Assembly (NCBI GenBank): GCA_003168255.1
Contig: PMSU01000117.1
Coordinates: 22,922 to 86,921, forward strand
Reading direction: 5' to 3'
Source: Actinomycetota bacterium
GTDB lineage: Bacteria; Actinomycetota; Actinomycetes; Streptosporangiales; Streptosporangiaceae
DNA: 64,000 bases
In this document: piece after piece, positions 32,678-43,562 of the stretch
How the letters are laid out: each line of letters starts with the position of its first letter
Position numbering within the stretch: the stretch's first letter is position 1
Notes under the pieces: model-generated
The model's database searches: none
What the model saw: only the letters and a program-made list of their open reading frames with translations
What the model was told of the DNA's origin: nothing
Made by a program: the position numbers and the translations under genes

Positions 32678-35407
32678 TCACGGTACGCCAAAGCCCCCCG
32701 TGGCGTCCCTCACAGCGGTACGAACCGCATCAAAAGCACGATCGAGCGCGTCGCGCCCGATCGTGCTGAGCGGCGCGCCACCGCCCTGCGCGACGTCATC
32801 CTTGCCGCCGCCACCGCCGCCGACCGCCTTCGCGGCGATCCCAGCCAGCTTGCCCGCGGCTAGCCCCTTCCCGCGGCCAGGCTCGTTGACGGTGACCACG
32901 ATCACCGGCCGGTCATCGGGCACGCCGGCCAGAACCACCACGGCGGGTTCCGCCGCGGACAGCCGCCCGCGGACGTCGAGCGCGAGCTTGCGTATCGCGT
33001 CGGCCGCCGTGCCATCCGGCACCCGGTGCGCGATCAGGCTCACCCCGGCGATGTGCTCCGCGCCGCCGATCAGGTCCGGCCCGGCGGCAAGCAGCTGAGC
33101 GCTGCGCAGCCGCTCTAGCTCGCGCTGCGCGTCCCTCAGCTTGGCTACCAGCCCGGAGACCCGCTCCGGCAGCTCCTCTGGGCGCGTCTTCAGCTGCTCG
33201 CCCAGCTGGTTGACCAGCACGCTCTCCGCGGCGAGGAACCGGAACGCGTCCATGCCCACGAGCGCCTCGACGCGCCGCACGCCTGCGCCGATGGACGACT
33301 CGCCCAGAACCTTGATCAGGCCAAGCTGCCCGGACCTGGCCACGTGCGTGCCGCCGCACAGCTCGCGGGAGTAGTCGCCGACCTCGACCACCCGGACCTC
33401 GCTGCCGTACTTCTCGCCGAACAGCGCAAGTGCGCCCATGCCGCGCGCGTCCTCGATCGAGGTGTGGAATGCCCGGACATCGAGGTCGGTGATGAGCACC
33501 TGGTTGACCTCGTCCTCGACGTCCCTGAGCATCGAGACCGGCACCGCGCCGGCCGCGGTGAAGTCGAACCGCAGCCGGCCAGGGGAGTTCTCCGAGCCCG
33601 CCTGCGCGGCCGAGTCGCCGAGCGCACCGCGGAAGGCGCGGTGCAGGAGATGGGTCGCGGTGTGCGACCTCGAGATCGCGCGGCGCCGCTCGGTGTCGAT
33701 CTCCGCGTAAGCCGGCGAGCCGACGACGATCTCGCCGGAGCGTACCTGGCCGTTGTGCACGGTCACGCCGGACAGCGGCGTCTGCACATCGAAGACCTCT
33801 ACCAGGGCGTCGGTGCCGTCGGAGCCGACCGCCCTGATGACGCCGGCGTCGGCGAGCTGACCGCCACCCTGGGCGTAGAAGGGGGTCCGGTCGAGCACGA
33901 CGCCGACCTCGGTGCCCGTCCCTGCGGACGGTACCGGGACACCGTTCACCAGCAAGCCGATGACCGTCGCCTCGCCCGTGACCTGGTCGTAGCCGGTGAA
34001 CTCAACGCGGCCGGACTGCTCCAGCAGCGCGGCGAACACCGACACGTCGGCGTTCCCGGTCTTCTTCGAAACGGTGTCGGCCCTTGCCCGGTCCCGCTGT
34101 TGCGCCATCAGCCTGCGAAATCCGTCCTCGTCAACCTTCAGCCCCTGCTCGGCCGCCATCTCCAGGGTCAGGTCGATCGGGAAGCCGTAGGTGTCATGCA
34201 GCTGGAAGGCCTGATCGCCGCCGACCTCGGCTGAGCCACGGCGCTTGATCTCTTCCACCGCCGCGTCAAAGATCGCGCTGCCGGTGCGCAGCGTGCCGAT
34301 GAACGCCGTCTCCTCGGCATCGATCACCGTCTCGATGTTCGCGGCGTCCCTGATCAGGTTCGGGTACTGCGGGCCGAGCGCCTCGATGGCCGTGGCAGTC
34401 AGCTCGTGCAGGAAACGCTCCTCGGTGCTGCCGCGCTGGCCGCCGGCCAGCAGCCGCAGGTTGCGGATGCTGCGGCGCAGGATGCGGCGCAGCACGTAAC
34501 CGCGTCCCTCGTTGGACGGGAGCACCCCGTCCGCCACCAGCATCACCGCGCTGTCCACGTGGTCGGCCACCACCCGCAGCGCCACGTCGGTCCGGCGATC
34601 CCTGCCGTACTTCTGCTCGGTCAGCTCGGCCGCCCGGTCCAGCACCTTCCAGGTGGTGTCGATCTCGTAGAGGTTGTCCACCCCCTGGAGGATCGAGGCC
34701 ATCCGCTCGAGGCCCATGCCGGTATCGATGTTCTTGGCCGGCAGGTCGCCGAGGATCGGGTAGTCAACGCCCTGGCCGGGGCCGCGCTTGTACTGCATGA
34801 AGACGAGGTTCCAGATCTCCATGTAGCGTTCCTCGTCCACGGCGGGGCCGCCCTCGCGCCCGTAGTCGGGGCCCCGATCGTAGAAGATCTCCGAGTCCGG
34901 GCCGCACGGGCCCGGTACGCCCATGTCCCAGTAGTTGTGCTCCTTGCCCAGCCGCTGGATCCGGCTCTCCGGCAGGCCGATCTTGTCCCGCCAGATGCCG
35001 TATGCCTCGTCGTCGTCTAGGTAAACAGTCGCCCAGAGCCGGTCCTCGGGGAAGCCGAACCCGCCGTCGCGCTCGGACTTGGTGAGCAGATCCCAGGCCC
35101 AGGTGATCGCCTCGTCCTTGAAGTAGTCGCCGAACGACCAGCTGCCGAGCATCTGGAAGAACGTGCCGTGCCTGGTGGTCTTGCCGACCTCTTCGATGTC
35201 GAGGGTGCGCAGGCACTTCTGCACGCTGGCGGCCCGCGGGTAGGGCGGTGACTGCTGGCCGAGCAGATACGGCAGGAACGGGACCATGCCGGCGACGACG
35301 AACATCAGCGTCGGATCTTCGGAAACGAGGCTGGCCGAAGGCACCACTGTGTGCCCTCGCTGCTCGAAATAGGTCAGGAAGCGGCGTGCGATCTCTGCCG
35401 ACTCCAT
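32678..35407 (-). CDS. alaS: Alanyl-tRNA synthetase
   Basis: This 909-residue class II synthetase charges tRNA-Ala. It starts [28 protein letters not shown]; the catalytic core has [19 protein letters not shown] and [11 protein letters not shown], the editing domain has [14 protein letters not shown] and the ELCGGTHV zinc motif, and the C-Ala domain ends with [15 protein letters not shown]. Full length and intact. It is the first gene before ruvX-mltG-aroE. Confidence 0.98.
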   Translation of the reverse strand: MESAEIARRFLTYFEQRGHTVVPSASLVSEDPTLMFVVAGMVPFLPYLLGQQSPPYPRAASVQKCLRTLDIEEVGKTTRHGTFFQMLGSWSFGDYFKDEAITWAWDLLTKSERDGGFGFPEDRLWATVYLDDDEAYGIWRDKIGLPESRIQRLGKEHNYWDMGVPGPCGPDSEIFYDRGPDYGREGGPAVDEERYMEIWNLVFMQYKRGPGQGVDYPILGDLPAKNIDTGMGLERMASILQGVDNLYEIDTTWKVLDRAAELTEQKYGRDRRTDVALRVVADHVDSAVMLVADGVLPSNEGRGYVLRRILRRSIRNLRLLAGGQRGSTEERFLHELTATAIEALGPQYPNLIRDAANIETVIDAEETAFIGTLRTGSAIFDAAVEEIKRRGSAEVGGDQAFQLHDTYGFPIDLTLEMAAEQGLKVDEDGFRRLMAQQRDRARADTVSKKTGNADVSVFAALLEQSGRVEFTGYDQVTGEATVIGLLVNGVPVPSAGTGTEVGVVLDRTPFYAQGGGQLADAGVIRAVGSDGTDALVEVFDVQTPLSGVTVHNGQVRSGEIVVGSPAYAEIDTERRRAISRSHTATHLLHRAFRGALGDSAAQAGSENSPGRLRFDFTAAGAVPVSMLRDVEDEVNQVLITDLDVRAFHTSIEDARGMGALALFGEKYGSEVRVVEVGDYSRELCGGTHVARSGQLGLIKVLGESSIGAGVRRVEALVGMDAFRFLAAESVLVNQLGEQLKTRPEELPERVSGLVAKLRDAQRELERLRSAQLLAAGPDLIGGAEHIAGVSLIAHRVPDGTAADAIRKLALDVRGRLSAAEPAVVVLAGVPDDRPVIVVTVNEPGRGKGLAAGKLAGIAAKAVGGGGGGKDDVAQGGGAPLSTIGRDALDRAFDAVRTAVRDATGGFGVP

Positions 35408-35433
35408 CAGCGGCCGTCCTTCGGTAGTGGGTT

Positions 35434-35745
35434 CTAGTGCTGCGGGGGGGGCGCGGATGAGCCGTTACGGCTGGCCTGGTACCCCTCGCGGTCCGTGCTC
35501 ACCTGCTGCAATCCGAGGGTAGGGCCTTCGGGAGCTCGGCGCCGCTCGATATTGAGCCGCTGCTGCTCCGCATAAAGATCCATGCCATCCCGAACGTCGC
35601 GAGCGAACCCGGCAACCCCAGGCAACTGGCGCGGGCGACGGCGGGGGGCCGACGACGTGAACCCGCGGAAGATCCGGGTCACCCGCCGGTAACCCGAGAT
35701 GCCCAGCCCGGCACCGGCGAGCAGCCACAGCAGCCTGCGGATCAT
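35434..35745 (-). CDS. DUF6167 family small membrane protein
   Basis: This 103-residue protein starts [21 protein letters not shown] (one short membrane segment) and continues with a basic region and [18 protein letters not shown]. Position between alaS and the DUF948 gene and this layout fit the actinobacterial DUF6167 family. Function unknown. Its ATG overlaps the stop of the DUF948 gene. Confidence 0.82.
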   Translation of the reverse strand: MIRRLLWLLAGAGLGISGYRRVTRIFRGFTSSAPRRRPRQLPGVAGFARDVRDGMDLYAEQQRLNIERRRAPEGPTLGLQQVSTDREGYQASRNGSSAPPPQH

Positions 35746-36260
35746 CGCGCCGACCGTCCGATCGCCCGTGCGGCTGCCGACCTGGGAACGAGCCTGCGGC
35801 CGGGCGCCGTCACGGAGCCGGTCTCGAGCTCAGGCCGTGCGGCTCGAGGCGCGGGAACAGCCTGCGCCGCTATGACGCGGGAGCCGTCGCCGGCCCGCCG
35901 AAGGCCGACAGCCCGCCGCACGCCGTAGGCGACCGCGGCGGCCTTCCCCACCGGCCCGCTGGCCAGCGCCCTGCCCAGGCCGGCCAGCGCTGACACGTGC
36001 TCGGTCAGCTCAGCCACGTTGGCCGACACCTTGTCCATGTTCGCGGTGATGGCTTCCGTCCTGTTCAGCTGATCATTCGTCCGGTCGATCGCGGCGTGCG
36101 CCTGCTCGATGACCGCGTCGGTCCGCTCGCGCAGCCCGGTTAGGTACCGCGTCGCCTCGGTCAGCAGCCCGGTCAGCTTGATGAGCGCGTACGCACCCAC
36201 ACAAACGCCCGCGGCGAAGAACACCGCGACTATCAGCGCGGCCAGCTGTCCGCCGTTCAT
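35742..36260 (-). CDS. DUF948 domain-containing protein
   Basis: This 172-residue protein has an N-terminal membrane helix (LAALIVAVFFAAGVCVGAYALI) and a heptad-rich helical region (TDAVIEQAHAAIDRTNDQLNRTEAITANMDKVSANVAEL), as in DUF948 proteins. The basic tail is likely disordered. The conserved place rarA - DUF948 - DUF6167 - alaS suggests a house-keeping envelope role; no function is established. Confidence 0.88.
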   Translation of the reverse strand: MNGGQLAALIVAVFFAAGVCVGAYALIKLTGLLTEATRYLTGLRERTDAVIEQAHAAIDRTNDQLNRTEAITANMDKVSANVAELTEHVSALAGLGRALASGPVGKAAAVAYGVRRAVGLRRAGDGSRVIAAQAVPAPRAARPELETGSVTAPGRRLVPRSAAARAIGRSAR

Positions 36261-36318
36261 CGGGCCTGCTCGTTCACCCGCCCGACCTTACCGTGTGCGC
36301 AGGGCGGCCAGCGCCTCG

Positions 36319-37677
36319 TCAGGACGGGCCGGGCTGCGCGAGTTTACCCAGGACAGCCCTGATCCGCTCCGCGCGTTCGGCATATCGGGCTTCGGCACCA
36401 TGCTGCGTGGGCTCGTAATAGCGGCGGCCGGCAATGGCGTCAGGCGCGTAGGCCTGCCCGACGATCCCGCCTTCGAAATCGTGCGGGTACTCATACCCGT
36501 GCCCGTGGCCGATCTTGCCCGCCCCCTGGTAGTGCGCATCGCGCAGGTGCGCGGGCACCGGCCCGGCCAGGCCGGCCTTGACGTCGGCGTCCGCGGCCCC
36601 GATCGCCTTGATCACCGCGTTCGACTTTGGCGCGAGGGAGAGGTGAATGACCGCCTGTGCGAGGTTGATCCTGACCTCCGGCAGCCCGACGAACTCGACA
36701 GCGTGCGCCGCCGCCACCGCGGCCTGTAGGGCGGACGGGTCGGCCAGCCCGATGTCCTCGCTCGCGTGCACGATCAGTCGGCGGGCGATGAACCTCGGGT
36801 CCTCGCCCGCCTCGATCATCCTGGCCAGGTAGTGCAGCGCCGCGTCCACGTCGCTGCCCCTGATGCTCTTGATGAACGCGCTGATCACGTCGTAGTGCTG
36901 GTCACCGTCCCGGTCATAGCGGACGGCCGCGCGATCCACCGCGCGCTCCAGCGTCTCGACATCGATCGTGCCGCCGCTGGGCAGGCCAAGCGCCGCCGCC
37001 TCCAGGTAGGTCAGCGCCCGCCGCGCGTCGCCGCCGGCCAGCCGGATCAGGTGCTCGCGGGCCGCGTCCTGCAGGGTGACCGCGCCGGCCAGGCCGCGCT
37101 CGTCCGACAGCGCCCGGCCGATCACCTCCGCTATGTCCTGCTCGGTCAGCGGCTCCAGCGTGAGCAGCAGCGACCTGGACAGCAGCGGCCCGACCACGGA
37201 GAAGAACGGGTTCTCGGTGGTGGCCCCGATGAACGAGACCCACCGGTTCTCCACCGCGGGCAGCAGCGCGTCCTGCTGCGCCTTGTTGAACCTGTGCACC
37301 TCGTCGATGAACAGCAGCGTCTGCTGGCCGGTCAGGCCGAGCCGGCGGCGCGCGGCATCGATGGCGGCGCGCACGTCCTTGACGCCGGCCATCACCGCGG
37401 ACAGCTCGACGAACTCGCGGCGTGTCGACAGGCTGACCACGTGCGCGAGCGTCGTCTTGCCCGTGCCCGGCGGCCCCCAGAGCAGCAGTGACATGGGGGC
37501 GTCGTTGTCCGCCAGCTTGCGCAGCGGGGTGCCCTCGCCGGTCAGGTGCCGCTGCCCGATCACCTCACCGATGGTCCGCGGGCGCATCCGGACGGCCAGC
37601 GGCGCGGCGGCCCGCGCGGCCTGCTCCTCCGCAGCGTCGAACAGGCTGCTCGGCTGTCCGCCCTGTGCCCTGGCCAC
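36319..37677 (-). CDS. rarA: Replication-associated recombination protein A (AAA+ ATPase)
   Basis: This 452-residue RarA/MgsA-family clamp-loader-like ATPase acts at stalled replication forks. Walker A WGPPGTGKTTLA, Walker B LLFIDEVHRFNKAQQD, sensor 1 GATTENPFF and the C-terminal tetramerization region (GLPEVRINLAQAVIHLSLAPKSNAV, then PHDFEGG) are all present. Starts GTG. Length is normal. Confidence 0.96.
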   Translation of the reverse strand: MARAQGGQPSSLFDAAEEQAARAAAPLAVRMRPRTIGEVIGQRHLTGEGTPLRKLADNDAPMSLLLWGPPGTGKTTLAHVVSLSTRREFVELSAVMAGVKDVRAAIDAARRRLGLTGQQTLLFIDEVHRFNKAQQDALLPAVENRWVSFIGATTENPFFSVVGPLLSRSLLLTLEPLTEQDIAEVIGRALSDERGLAGAVTLQDAAREHLIRLAGGDARRALTYLEAAALGLPSGGTIDVETLERAVDRAAVRYDRDGDQHYDVISAFIKSIRGSDVDAALHYLARMIEAGEDPRFIARRLIVHASEDIGLADPSALQAAVAAAHAVEFVGLPEVRINLAQAVIHLSLAPKSNAVIKAIGAADADVKAGLAGPVPAHLRDAHYQGAGKIGHGHGYEYPHDFEGGIVGQAYAPDAIAGRRYYEPTQHGAEARYAERAERIRAVLGKLAQPGPS

Positions 37678-38116
37678 GCCTTGACATTACCCCGGCGCCC
37701 GTGAACCAGCCGCAGGCATGATCACGAAGACTTTGCGCGCTTGGGGACGGCCGACCGCATGATCCGCCGCCGCCGCTGCCCGATGTGCGCAGCTCTCAAC
37801 TGTAAATCTCGACTGTAAACGATTCCTGTACTCTGGCCTGTCCCGGCGCCGGTATCGCCATGCGGCACCGCGTCGCCAACCCCAGGTGACCAAGTCATAT
37901 ACGCCTCGGCCGACCCGGTGAGGTACAGGACTCAGGCGCGCAGCCAACAGCAAGCGCCACAGCGCAACATTGATATATATCACGGTCTCGCACCGCGTGG
38001 CAAATATTTCGCAGGTTTTCTAGCTAACCCTCGATAAGCCACGTGCGAGGAATTCACGCTTCTGGAGCAGCCGCGGGACAGACGGGGGCCGGGTAGCTAC
38101 GCGAGGAGCCCGAAGC
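37678..38116. promoter_or_regulatory. Gene-free region before secreted CHAP protein
   Basis: These 439 bases hold divergent promoters for rarA and the CHAP gene and no supported gene. Low-GC stretches at 37795-37830 and 37965-38025 (including TTGATATATATCACG and GGCAAATATTTCG) are the likely promoter area. GCGAGGAGC stands upstream of the CHAP start. An AGCTAACC word reminded me of the c-di-AMP riboswitch, but the rest of the consensus is missing. Confidence 0.4.
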
Positions 38117-40135
38117 ATGCAATTTCGGCGAATTCTACTTACATGTGCTCTGGTGGGTGGGGGGCTGGCCGGATCTGTAACCGGCGCGTGGTCACAGCCA
38201 GCGGGCGCGAGCACCCCCGCCCGGCGCCCGGCCGAATCTGCCGGGCAGTGGCAGCGGGTGACCCTTTCTGGTGCTCAGGGCCAGCACCTGCGCCAGCTGT
38301 ACGCCGCGTACCGGCACCTCCCCGGTTTGGACATCGGCCAGGTCAGGCCGGGTTCGGTCCAAGCCGCACGGCAGGCAGCCAGCGGCAAGGAATGGGCCAT
38401 AATCTCCTTCCTGCCCGCCACCCAGGCGCCCCAGAAAGTCACCTGGGAATTCCAGGATGGCGCCTCGGCCGGCATCTACACCCGCACCCAGGGCCAGGGC
38501 TGGAAACTGGCCGGGCTGGCCGGTGAGCCGGCTGGCTGCGGGTTGCCCATCCCCTCGTCGGTGCGGCGACTCTGGCGGCTAGGCAGCTGCAAGGCTGGCT
38601 CATCCCCGACACCCCGCGGGGCGGGGCCGACTCCGGCAGAAGATACCCAGCAACTGGCCAACATCGCCGAGGATCAGGTGGGAATCGGTGACACCCCGGC
38701 CAGCACGACCTTCGACCCCGACTGCAATCCGTACACCACGCTGGTGGGCGTGGGCGCGAGTTCGACCGACTGCGGGGAGGATCCGCACTTCCACGTCCTC
38801 AACGAGAACGAGGAATGGTGTGCGGACACGGCGAAATACGTGTGGGAGCAGGCCGGCCTGACCAGCGACCTGGGCACCCTGGATCCCGGAGCGAACTCCT
38901 TCACCGCCTGGGGATACGAACACGGTGAGTCCGTCCCCCTCGACGCGAACGACCCTGCGGTCGGCGACGCCATCGTCTTCTATCCCGCAGGCGTCACGCA
39001 AAGCGAAATCGATACGTCCGATCCGGCCGACCAGCCCTCCGCCGATCATGTCGGCATCGTGGCCGCGATCAACCCCAACGGAACCCCGGTTCTCGTGAAT
39101 GGCGATTTCGCGGGTGCCACCAACATCACCGTGCAGTACAACGACACCAGTCCGTCACTGAGTTCCTGGGCGGCAGACGTCTGGGGAAGTGATGAGGAGT
39201 GGGTCTACGTCTCCCCGCAACTGTCCACCCAAGACCGGGTCCCGGCGGCCGCCGTGGATCAGTCGGGCAACAGGTACGTCTTCTGGCAGAACACCGGCGG
39301 CGGACTGGAAGAGGCGTTCAACACCGCGTCGACCGGCAAGTGGACCGGCCCGAACCCGATCAGCGGGATGGGCCAGCTCGGGTCCGAGCCGACGGTCGCC
39401 GTCGGCCCGCAGACCTCGGGCGGATACCACTATCAGTACGTGTTCTGGAAGGGCACCGGCCCCGGCAACAGCCTCTACGAGGCGTACTGGAACGGCAAAT
39501 GGAACGGCCCGGTCAACCTCGGTGACGGGCCGCTGGGCTCGCAGCCCACCGCAGGCATCGACAGCTCAGGAAACATCTACGTCTTCTGGGAGAACACCGG
39601 CAACGGCCTGGAAGAGACGTACTACAACGGATCCTCCTGGGACCCCCCCAATGAGATCAAGGTCGACGGCAACGCGATGGGCCCGCTCGGGTCGGCGCCC
39701 ACCGTGGCCGTCGCACCCGACGGCGACCAGTACGTGTTCTGGGAGAGCACCGGCGCCGAACCGGAACTGTGGGAGGCGTACTGGAACGGCTCCTGGAACG
39801 GCCCGGTCAACCGCAGGGACGCGTCGCTGGGCGGACCGCCGAGCGCCGGCGCGGACAGCTCAGGGAACGTCTACGTCTTCTGGGAATCTCCCGGCTCGCA
39901 GCTATACGAGGTGTATTACAACGGTTCCTCGTGGGACACCCCCAATGAAATCGAGGTCGGCGGCAACGGGATGGGGCCGCTCGGGTCGGCGCCCACCGTG
40001 GGGGTCAACGCCAAGAACGGCGACCAGTACGTCTACTGGATGGGCCCTGGTGCGGACCACGGTCTCTACGAGGCGTACCACGACGGCTCCTGGCATGGTG
40101 TCGACTCACTCGGCGACGGCCCGCTCGTCTCATAG
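38117..40135 (+). CDS. Secreted CHAP-like amidase with C-terminal beta-propeller repeats
   Basis: This 672-residue protein has a signal peptide (RRILLTCALVGGGLAGSVTGAWSQPAGA) and a CHAP/NlpC-type domain in the middle: EEWCADTAKYVWEQAG has the catalytic Cys (about 235), SADHVGIVAAI the His and PVLVNGDF the Asn. From about residue 385, six repeats of 45-50 residues with the consensus YVFWxxTGxxLYEAYWNG resemble PLL/fucolectin-type propeller blades that bind sugars. It is probably an exported wall hydrolase targeted by a carbohydrate-binding propeller. A terminator hairpin follows. Confidence 0.85.
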   Translation: MQFRRILLTCALVGGGLAGSVTGAWSQPAGASTPARRPAESAGQWQRVTLSGAQGQHLRQLYAAYRHLPGLDIGQVRPGSVQAARQAASGKEWAIISFLPATQAPQKVTWEFQDGASAGIYTRTQGQGWKLAGLAGEPAGCGLPIPSSVRRLWRLGSCKAGSSPTPRGAGPTPAEDTQQLANIAEDQVGIGDTPASTTFDPDCNPYTTLVGVGASSTDCGEDPHFHVLNENEEWCADTAKYVWEQAGLTSDLGTLDPGANSFTAWGYEHGESVPLDANDPAVGDAIVFYPAGVTQSEIDTSDPADQPSADHVGIVAAINPNGTPVLVNGDFAGATNITVQYNDTSPSLSSWAADVWGSDEEWVYVSPQLSTQDRVPAAAVDQSGNRYVFWQNTGGGLEEAFNTASTGKWTGPNPISGMGQLGSEPTVAVGPQTSGGYHYQYVFWKGTGPGNSLYEAYWNGKWNGPVNLGDGPLGSQPTAGIDSSGNIYVFWENTGNGLEETYYNGSSWDPPNEIKVDGNAMGPLGSAPTVAVAPDGDQYVFWESTGAEPELWEAYWNGSWNGPVNRRDASLGGPPSAGADSSGNVYVFWESPGSQLYEVYYNGSSWDTPNEIEVGGNGMGPLGSAPTVGVNAKNGDQYVYWMGPGADHGLYEAYHDGSWHGVDSLGDGPLVS

Positions 40136-40165
40136 CCGCAGCCGCTCAGCGGGTACCCGCAACAC

Positions 40166-40205
40166 CCCCGGGCCAGGAGCCGCTACCAGGTTCCCTGGCC
40201 CGGGG
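40166..40205 (+). terminator. Stem-loop terminator after CHAP gene
   Basis: Twelve-base perfect arms CCCCGGGCCAGG and CCTGGCCCGGGG (40166-40177, 40194-40205) enclose a 16-base loop, 31 bases after the CHAP stop. It is an intrinsic-type hairpin without a T-run. Confidence 0.75.
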
Positions 40206-40275
40206 CACGCGGCCGGGCGCGCTCAGCGGGCCGACCGCAGCCGCGGCGCGCAGTGCCCCGACAGCGACGCATACC

Positions 40276-41016
40276 GTGACGGCCGCCACCAGCTTCACCG
40301 GGCAGGTGCGCAATGGCCGGCCGCTGGAGCACGCGCGAGGACCCAAGATCGTGATACCGAACGGGCTCGCGGTGGTTGGTGACGCGGCGGTGTCCCTGCG
40401 GGGCCCGGGGCTGAACCTGCATACCAGCACGAACGCGGCGGGCACGTTCGGCTTCAGGAACTTGCACACATCGCTCCGGGCCTGCTACACGCTGACTGTG
40501 CGCAAGGCCGGTTTCGGCCGGTGGACGGAGGCCGAGATCGCGCGCACCGGCTACGGCCGCCGGTTGCGATCATAATTCGTCCGGCTGGGATTCACAGACC
40601 GAGCAGCCGGTCACGATCCGGGTCTATGATCCAAGCTCGAATGCGGTCAGCACCTATGACTTCACCTTCTATGTCGAGCACGTAATCCCCGGCGAGTGGG
40701 GATCGACGGCGCCCAGCGGCGACGCGATCGACCTTGCCGCTTATGAGGCGGCATCGGTGGTGATCCGCTCGTATGCGTGGTACTGGATCGACAACGGCTC
40801 GAAGGGATCATCGGGCGGCGATCCATCTATCTGTTCACGCACGACTCGGTGATCTGGGAGACCCAGTTCTGCGCGAACATCAACACGTCCAATTACTGCG
40901 GGTCGGGTGCGCCCTACGATGGGTGCGGAACAGACGCCAATCCCGGTCAGGACAATTCGGTGGGATCGGAGAATGGCTTTGACGTCCGCTGGCGCGGCCA
41001 GGATCCTTCCCGCTAA
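40276..41016 (+). pseudogene. Decayed SpoIID/LytB-like wall protein gene
   Basis: Three reading frames must be joined. The first has HTSTNAAGTFGFRNLHTSL and YTLTVRKAGFGRW, like a carboxypeptidase-regulatory or Ig-like domain, and stops at 40575. The second (from about 40565) has VTIRVYDPSS, YVEHVIPGEW and LAAYEAASVVIRSYAWYWID, which is the SpoIID-type pattern of IPxE and AxAxRSYA, and stops near 40850. The third has DSVIWETQFCANINTSNYC and ends at 41016. At least two frameshifts are needed. Sequencing error is possible but two events make decay likelier. No start codon is certain. Confidence 0.65.
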
Positions 41017-41038
41017 GCCAGCGACCCCGATCCTCCAG

Positions 41039-42778
41039 TCATGAGGGGGTTGGGGTGGCGTCTATGCCTGCTTCGCGGCGCTGGGCGGGAGTGATGGGGG
41101 TGGGCGCGCCGGTCAGCGGATCGAGGCCGGACGCCGCTTTGGGGAAGGCGATCACGTCGCGGATGGTGTCCCTGCCTGCGAGCAGCGCCATCACCCGGTC
41201 CCAGCCGAACGCGATGCCGCCATGCGGCGGCGGGCCGTACTTGAATGCCTCGAGCAGGAAGCCGAACTGCGAGGTGGCCTCCTGCGCGGACAGCCCGATC
41301 ACGTCGAACACCTTGCGCTGCATGTCGGCGCGGTGGATCCGGATCGACCCGCCGCCGATCTCGTTCCCGTTGCACACGATGTCGTAGGCGTCGGCCAGCG
41401 CACTCTCCGGGGAGTCGGGGAACTTGTCCGCCCACTCGGGCAGCGGCGCGGTGAACGGGTGGTGCACGGCGGTCCAGCCGCCACTGCCGTCCTCTTCGAA
41501 CATCGGCGCGTCCACCACCCAGGTGAAGGCCCAGGCGGACCGGTCGATCAGCCCGCAGCGGTTGCCGATCTCGAGCCTGGCCGCGCCGAGCAGGGACCGG
41601 GCCGCGGCGGGCGTGCCCGCGGCGAAGAACACGCAGTCGCCGGATCGCGCGCCGACCGCGTCGGCCAGTCCCGATCGCTCAGCCTCCGACAGGTGCCTGG
41701 CGACCGGGCCGGACGACGAGACGTTCCCTTCGGCGTCGAGCAGGACGTAGGCCAGGCCGCGGGCGCCGCGCGAGCGTGCCCACTCCTGCCAGCCGTCGAG
41801 CTCTCGCCGGGACTGGGCCGCGCCGCCTGGCATGACGACCGCGCCCACATGCGGCGCCTGGAACACCCCAAACCCGGTCTCGGCAAAGTAGCCGGTCATG
41901 TCGGTCAGCTCGCAGCCAAAACGCAGATCCGGCTTGTCCGAGCCGAACCGGCTCATCGCGTCCGCGTAGGTCATCTGCGGGATCGGCCTGGGCACCTGGT
42001 AGCCGACGATCTCCGACCAGAGCCGGCCGACGAGCTCCTCCGCCAGTTCGAGCACATCTTCCCGGCTGACGAAACTCATCTCGATATCTATCTGAGTGAA
42101 TTCCGGTTGCCTGTCGGCGCGGAAGTCCTCGTCCCTGAAGCACCGCGCGAGCTGGTAGTAGCGCTCGATGCCGCCCACCATGAGCAGCTGCTTGAACAGC
42201 TGAGGTGATTGCGGCAGCGCGTACCAGTTGCCGGGACGCAGCCGGACCGGCACCAGGAAGTCCCTCGCCCCCTCCGGGGTGGACCTGGTCAGGTACGGCG
42301 TCTCTACCTGGACGAAGCGGTGGGCGCGCATCACATCGGCGGTCAGGTACGCGGCGCGGGACCGGACCCGGAGCCCGTGCGCGACCTCAGCGCGCCTGAT
42401 GTCCAGGTAGCGGTAGCGCAGCCGCACGTCCTCATTCAGCTCCCCGCCCCCTTCGACCGGGAAAGGCAGCGGCGCGGACTCGCTGAGCACCTCTATCTCA
42501 CCAGCGCTGACCTCGATGTCGCCAGTAGGCAGCTCGGGGTTCTCGTTGCCCGCGGGCCTGCGCCTGACCTCGCCGGTCACCCGCACGCAGAACTCGGCCC
42601 GCAGATCGTGCGCGAGGTCTTCCTCGCGGAGCACTACCTGCGCCACGCCGCTCGCGTCGCGCAGGTCGATGAAGACCACCCCGCCGTGGTCACGCCGACG
42701 CGCCACCCAGCCGGCCAGCGTGACCTGATGACCGGCGTCCGACGCGCGCAGTTCCCCGGCCTCGTGCGTTCGGATCAT
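41039..42778 (-). CDS. aspS: Aspartyl-tRNA synthetase
   Basis: This 579-residue class IIb enzyme has the OB anticodon domain ([28 protein letters not shown]), motif 2 [20 protein letters not shown], the bacterial GAD insert and motif 3 [15 protein letters not shown]. Full length. In many actinobacteria hisS lies beside the upstream hydrolase gene; it is not present here. Cannot tell from sequence whether it is a discriminating AspRS. Confidence 0.97.
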   Translation of the reverse strand: MIRTHEAGELRASDAGHQVTLAGWVARRRDHGGVVFIDLRDASGVAQVVLREEDLAHDLRAEFCVRVTGEVRRRPAGNENPELPTGDIEVSAGEIEVLSESAPLPFPVEGGGELNEDVRLRYRYLDIRRAEVAHGLRVRSRAAYLTADVMRAHRFVQVETPYLTRSTPEGARDFLVPVRLRPGNWYALPQSPQLFKQLLMVGGIERYYQLARCFRDEDFRADRQPEFTQIDIEMSFVSREDVLELAEELVGRLWSEIVGYQVPRPIPQMTYADAMSRFGSDKPDLRFGCELTDMTGYFAETGFGVFQAPHVGAVVMPGGAAQSRRELDGWQEWARSRGARGLAYVLLDAEGNVSSSGPVARHLSEAERSGLADAVGARSGDCVFFAAGTPAAARSLLGAARLEIGNRCGLIDRSAWAFTWVVDAPMFEEDGSGGWTAVHHPFTAPLPEWADKFPDSPESALADAYDIVCNGNEIGGGSIRIHRADMQRKVFDVIGLSAQEATSQFGFLLEAFKYGPPPHGGIAFGWDRVMALLAGRDTIRDVIAFPKAASGLDPLTGAPTPITPAQRREAGIDATPTPS

Positions 42779-42842
42779 GCAGATCTCAGCCCTTCCTGCC
42801 TGCCATGCCGCCCGCTACGGACGGCCCGCCATGAGGCGTATG

Positions 42843-43562
42843 TCACGCCCGCTCGGTCAGCGGGACGAGGAACGGATTGGACGCGCGCTCGGCGCCGATC
42901 GTAGTAGCCGGGCCGTGCCCGGACAGCACCATGGTCTCGTCCGGCAACGGCAGGCACACCCGGGCAAGGCTTTCCAGGATCTTCTCGTGGTCCCCGCCGG
43001 GCAGGTCGGTGCGCCCGATCGACCCGGCGAACAGCAGATCGCCGGAGAAGAGAACCGGCTCTCCGGCTCTGCCCGCGCCCGACTCGATGGTGGTCGCGGC
43101 CGGCTGCCCCGGCGTGGCGGGCAGCCGGAACGTGACGGAGCCCGGGGTGTGGCCCGGCGCGTGATCCACGACGAACTCGAGGCCGGCCAGATTCAGGGTT
43201 GCCCCGTCGGCAAGCTCGGCGACGTCGTCGGGCTCGGTGAAGGTCAGGCCGCCCAGTAGCTGCCGGCCCACGCTGCCGGGAAAGCCGCGGGCCGGGTCGC
43301 TGAGCAGCGCCCTGTCGTCTGGGTGGATGTAGGCCGCGATGTTCTTCGCGCCGCAGACCGGCACGACGGACCAGATGTGGTCGATGTGCCCGTGCGTGAG
43401 CAGGACGGCGACCGGACGGAGCCGGTGCCGTTCCAGGATCTCTTCGATCCCCGGCTCGGCGTCCTGTCCCGGGTCGATGATGACGCATTCCTCGCCCGTA
43501 CCCGGGGCGACGACAAAGCAGTTGGTCCCGAACGAGCCTGCGGGGAACCCGGCGACGAGCAC
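42843..43562 (-). CDS. Metallo-beta-lactamase-fold hydrolase (glyoxalase II-like)
   Basis: This 239-residue protein has the HxHxDH zinc motif in LTHGHIDHIW, VVDHAPGHTPGSV, FSGDLLFAGSIGRTDL and MVLSGHGPATT, matching the glyoxalase-II-like branch. Substrate unknown; thioester hydrolysis is likely. The GTG start is divergent from the cyclophilin gene. The same neighbour is found near rel and the cyclophilin gene in other actinobacteria. Confidence 0.9.
   Translation of the reverse strand: MLVAGFPAGSFGTNCFVVAPGTGEECVIIDPGQDAEPGIEEILERHRLRPVAVLLTHGHIDHIWSVVPVCGAKNIAAYIHPDDRALLSDPARGFPGSVGRQLLGGLTFTEPDDVAELADGATLNLAGLEFVVDHAPGHTPGSVTFRLPATPGQPAATTIESGAGRAGEPVLFSGDLLFAGSIGRTDLPGGDHEKILESLARVCLPLPDETMVLSGHGPATTIGAERASNPFLVPLTERA

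Noticed and set aside
37960..38100. Possible c-di-AMP (ydaO-type) riboswitch before the CHAP gene, suggested by AGCTAACC
   Set aside because: Only this short word fits; the GGGGGAGCC and GGGGTGAA segments and their order are missing.
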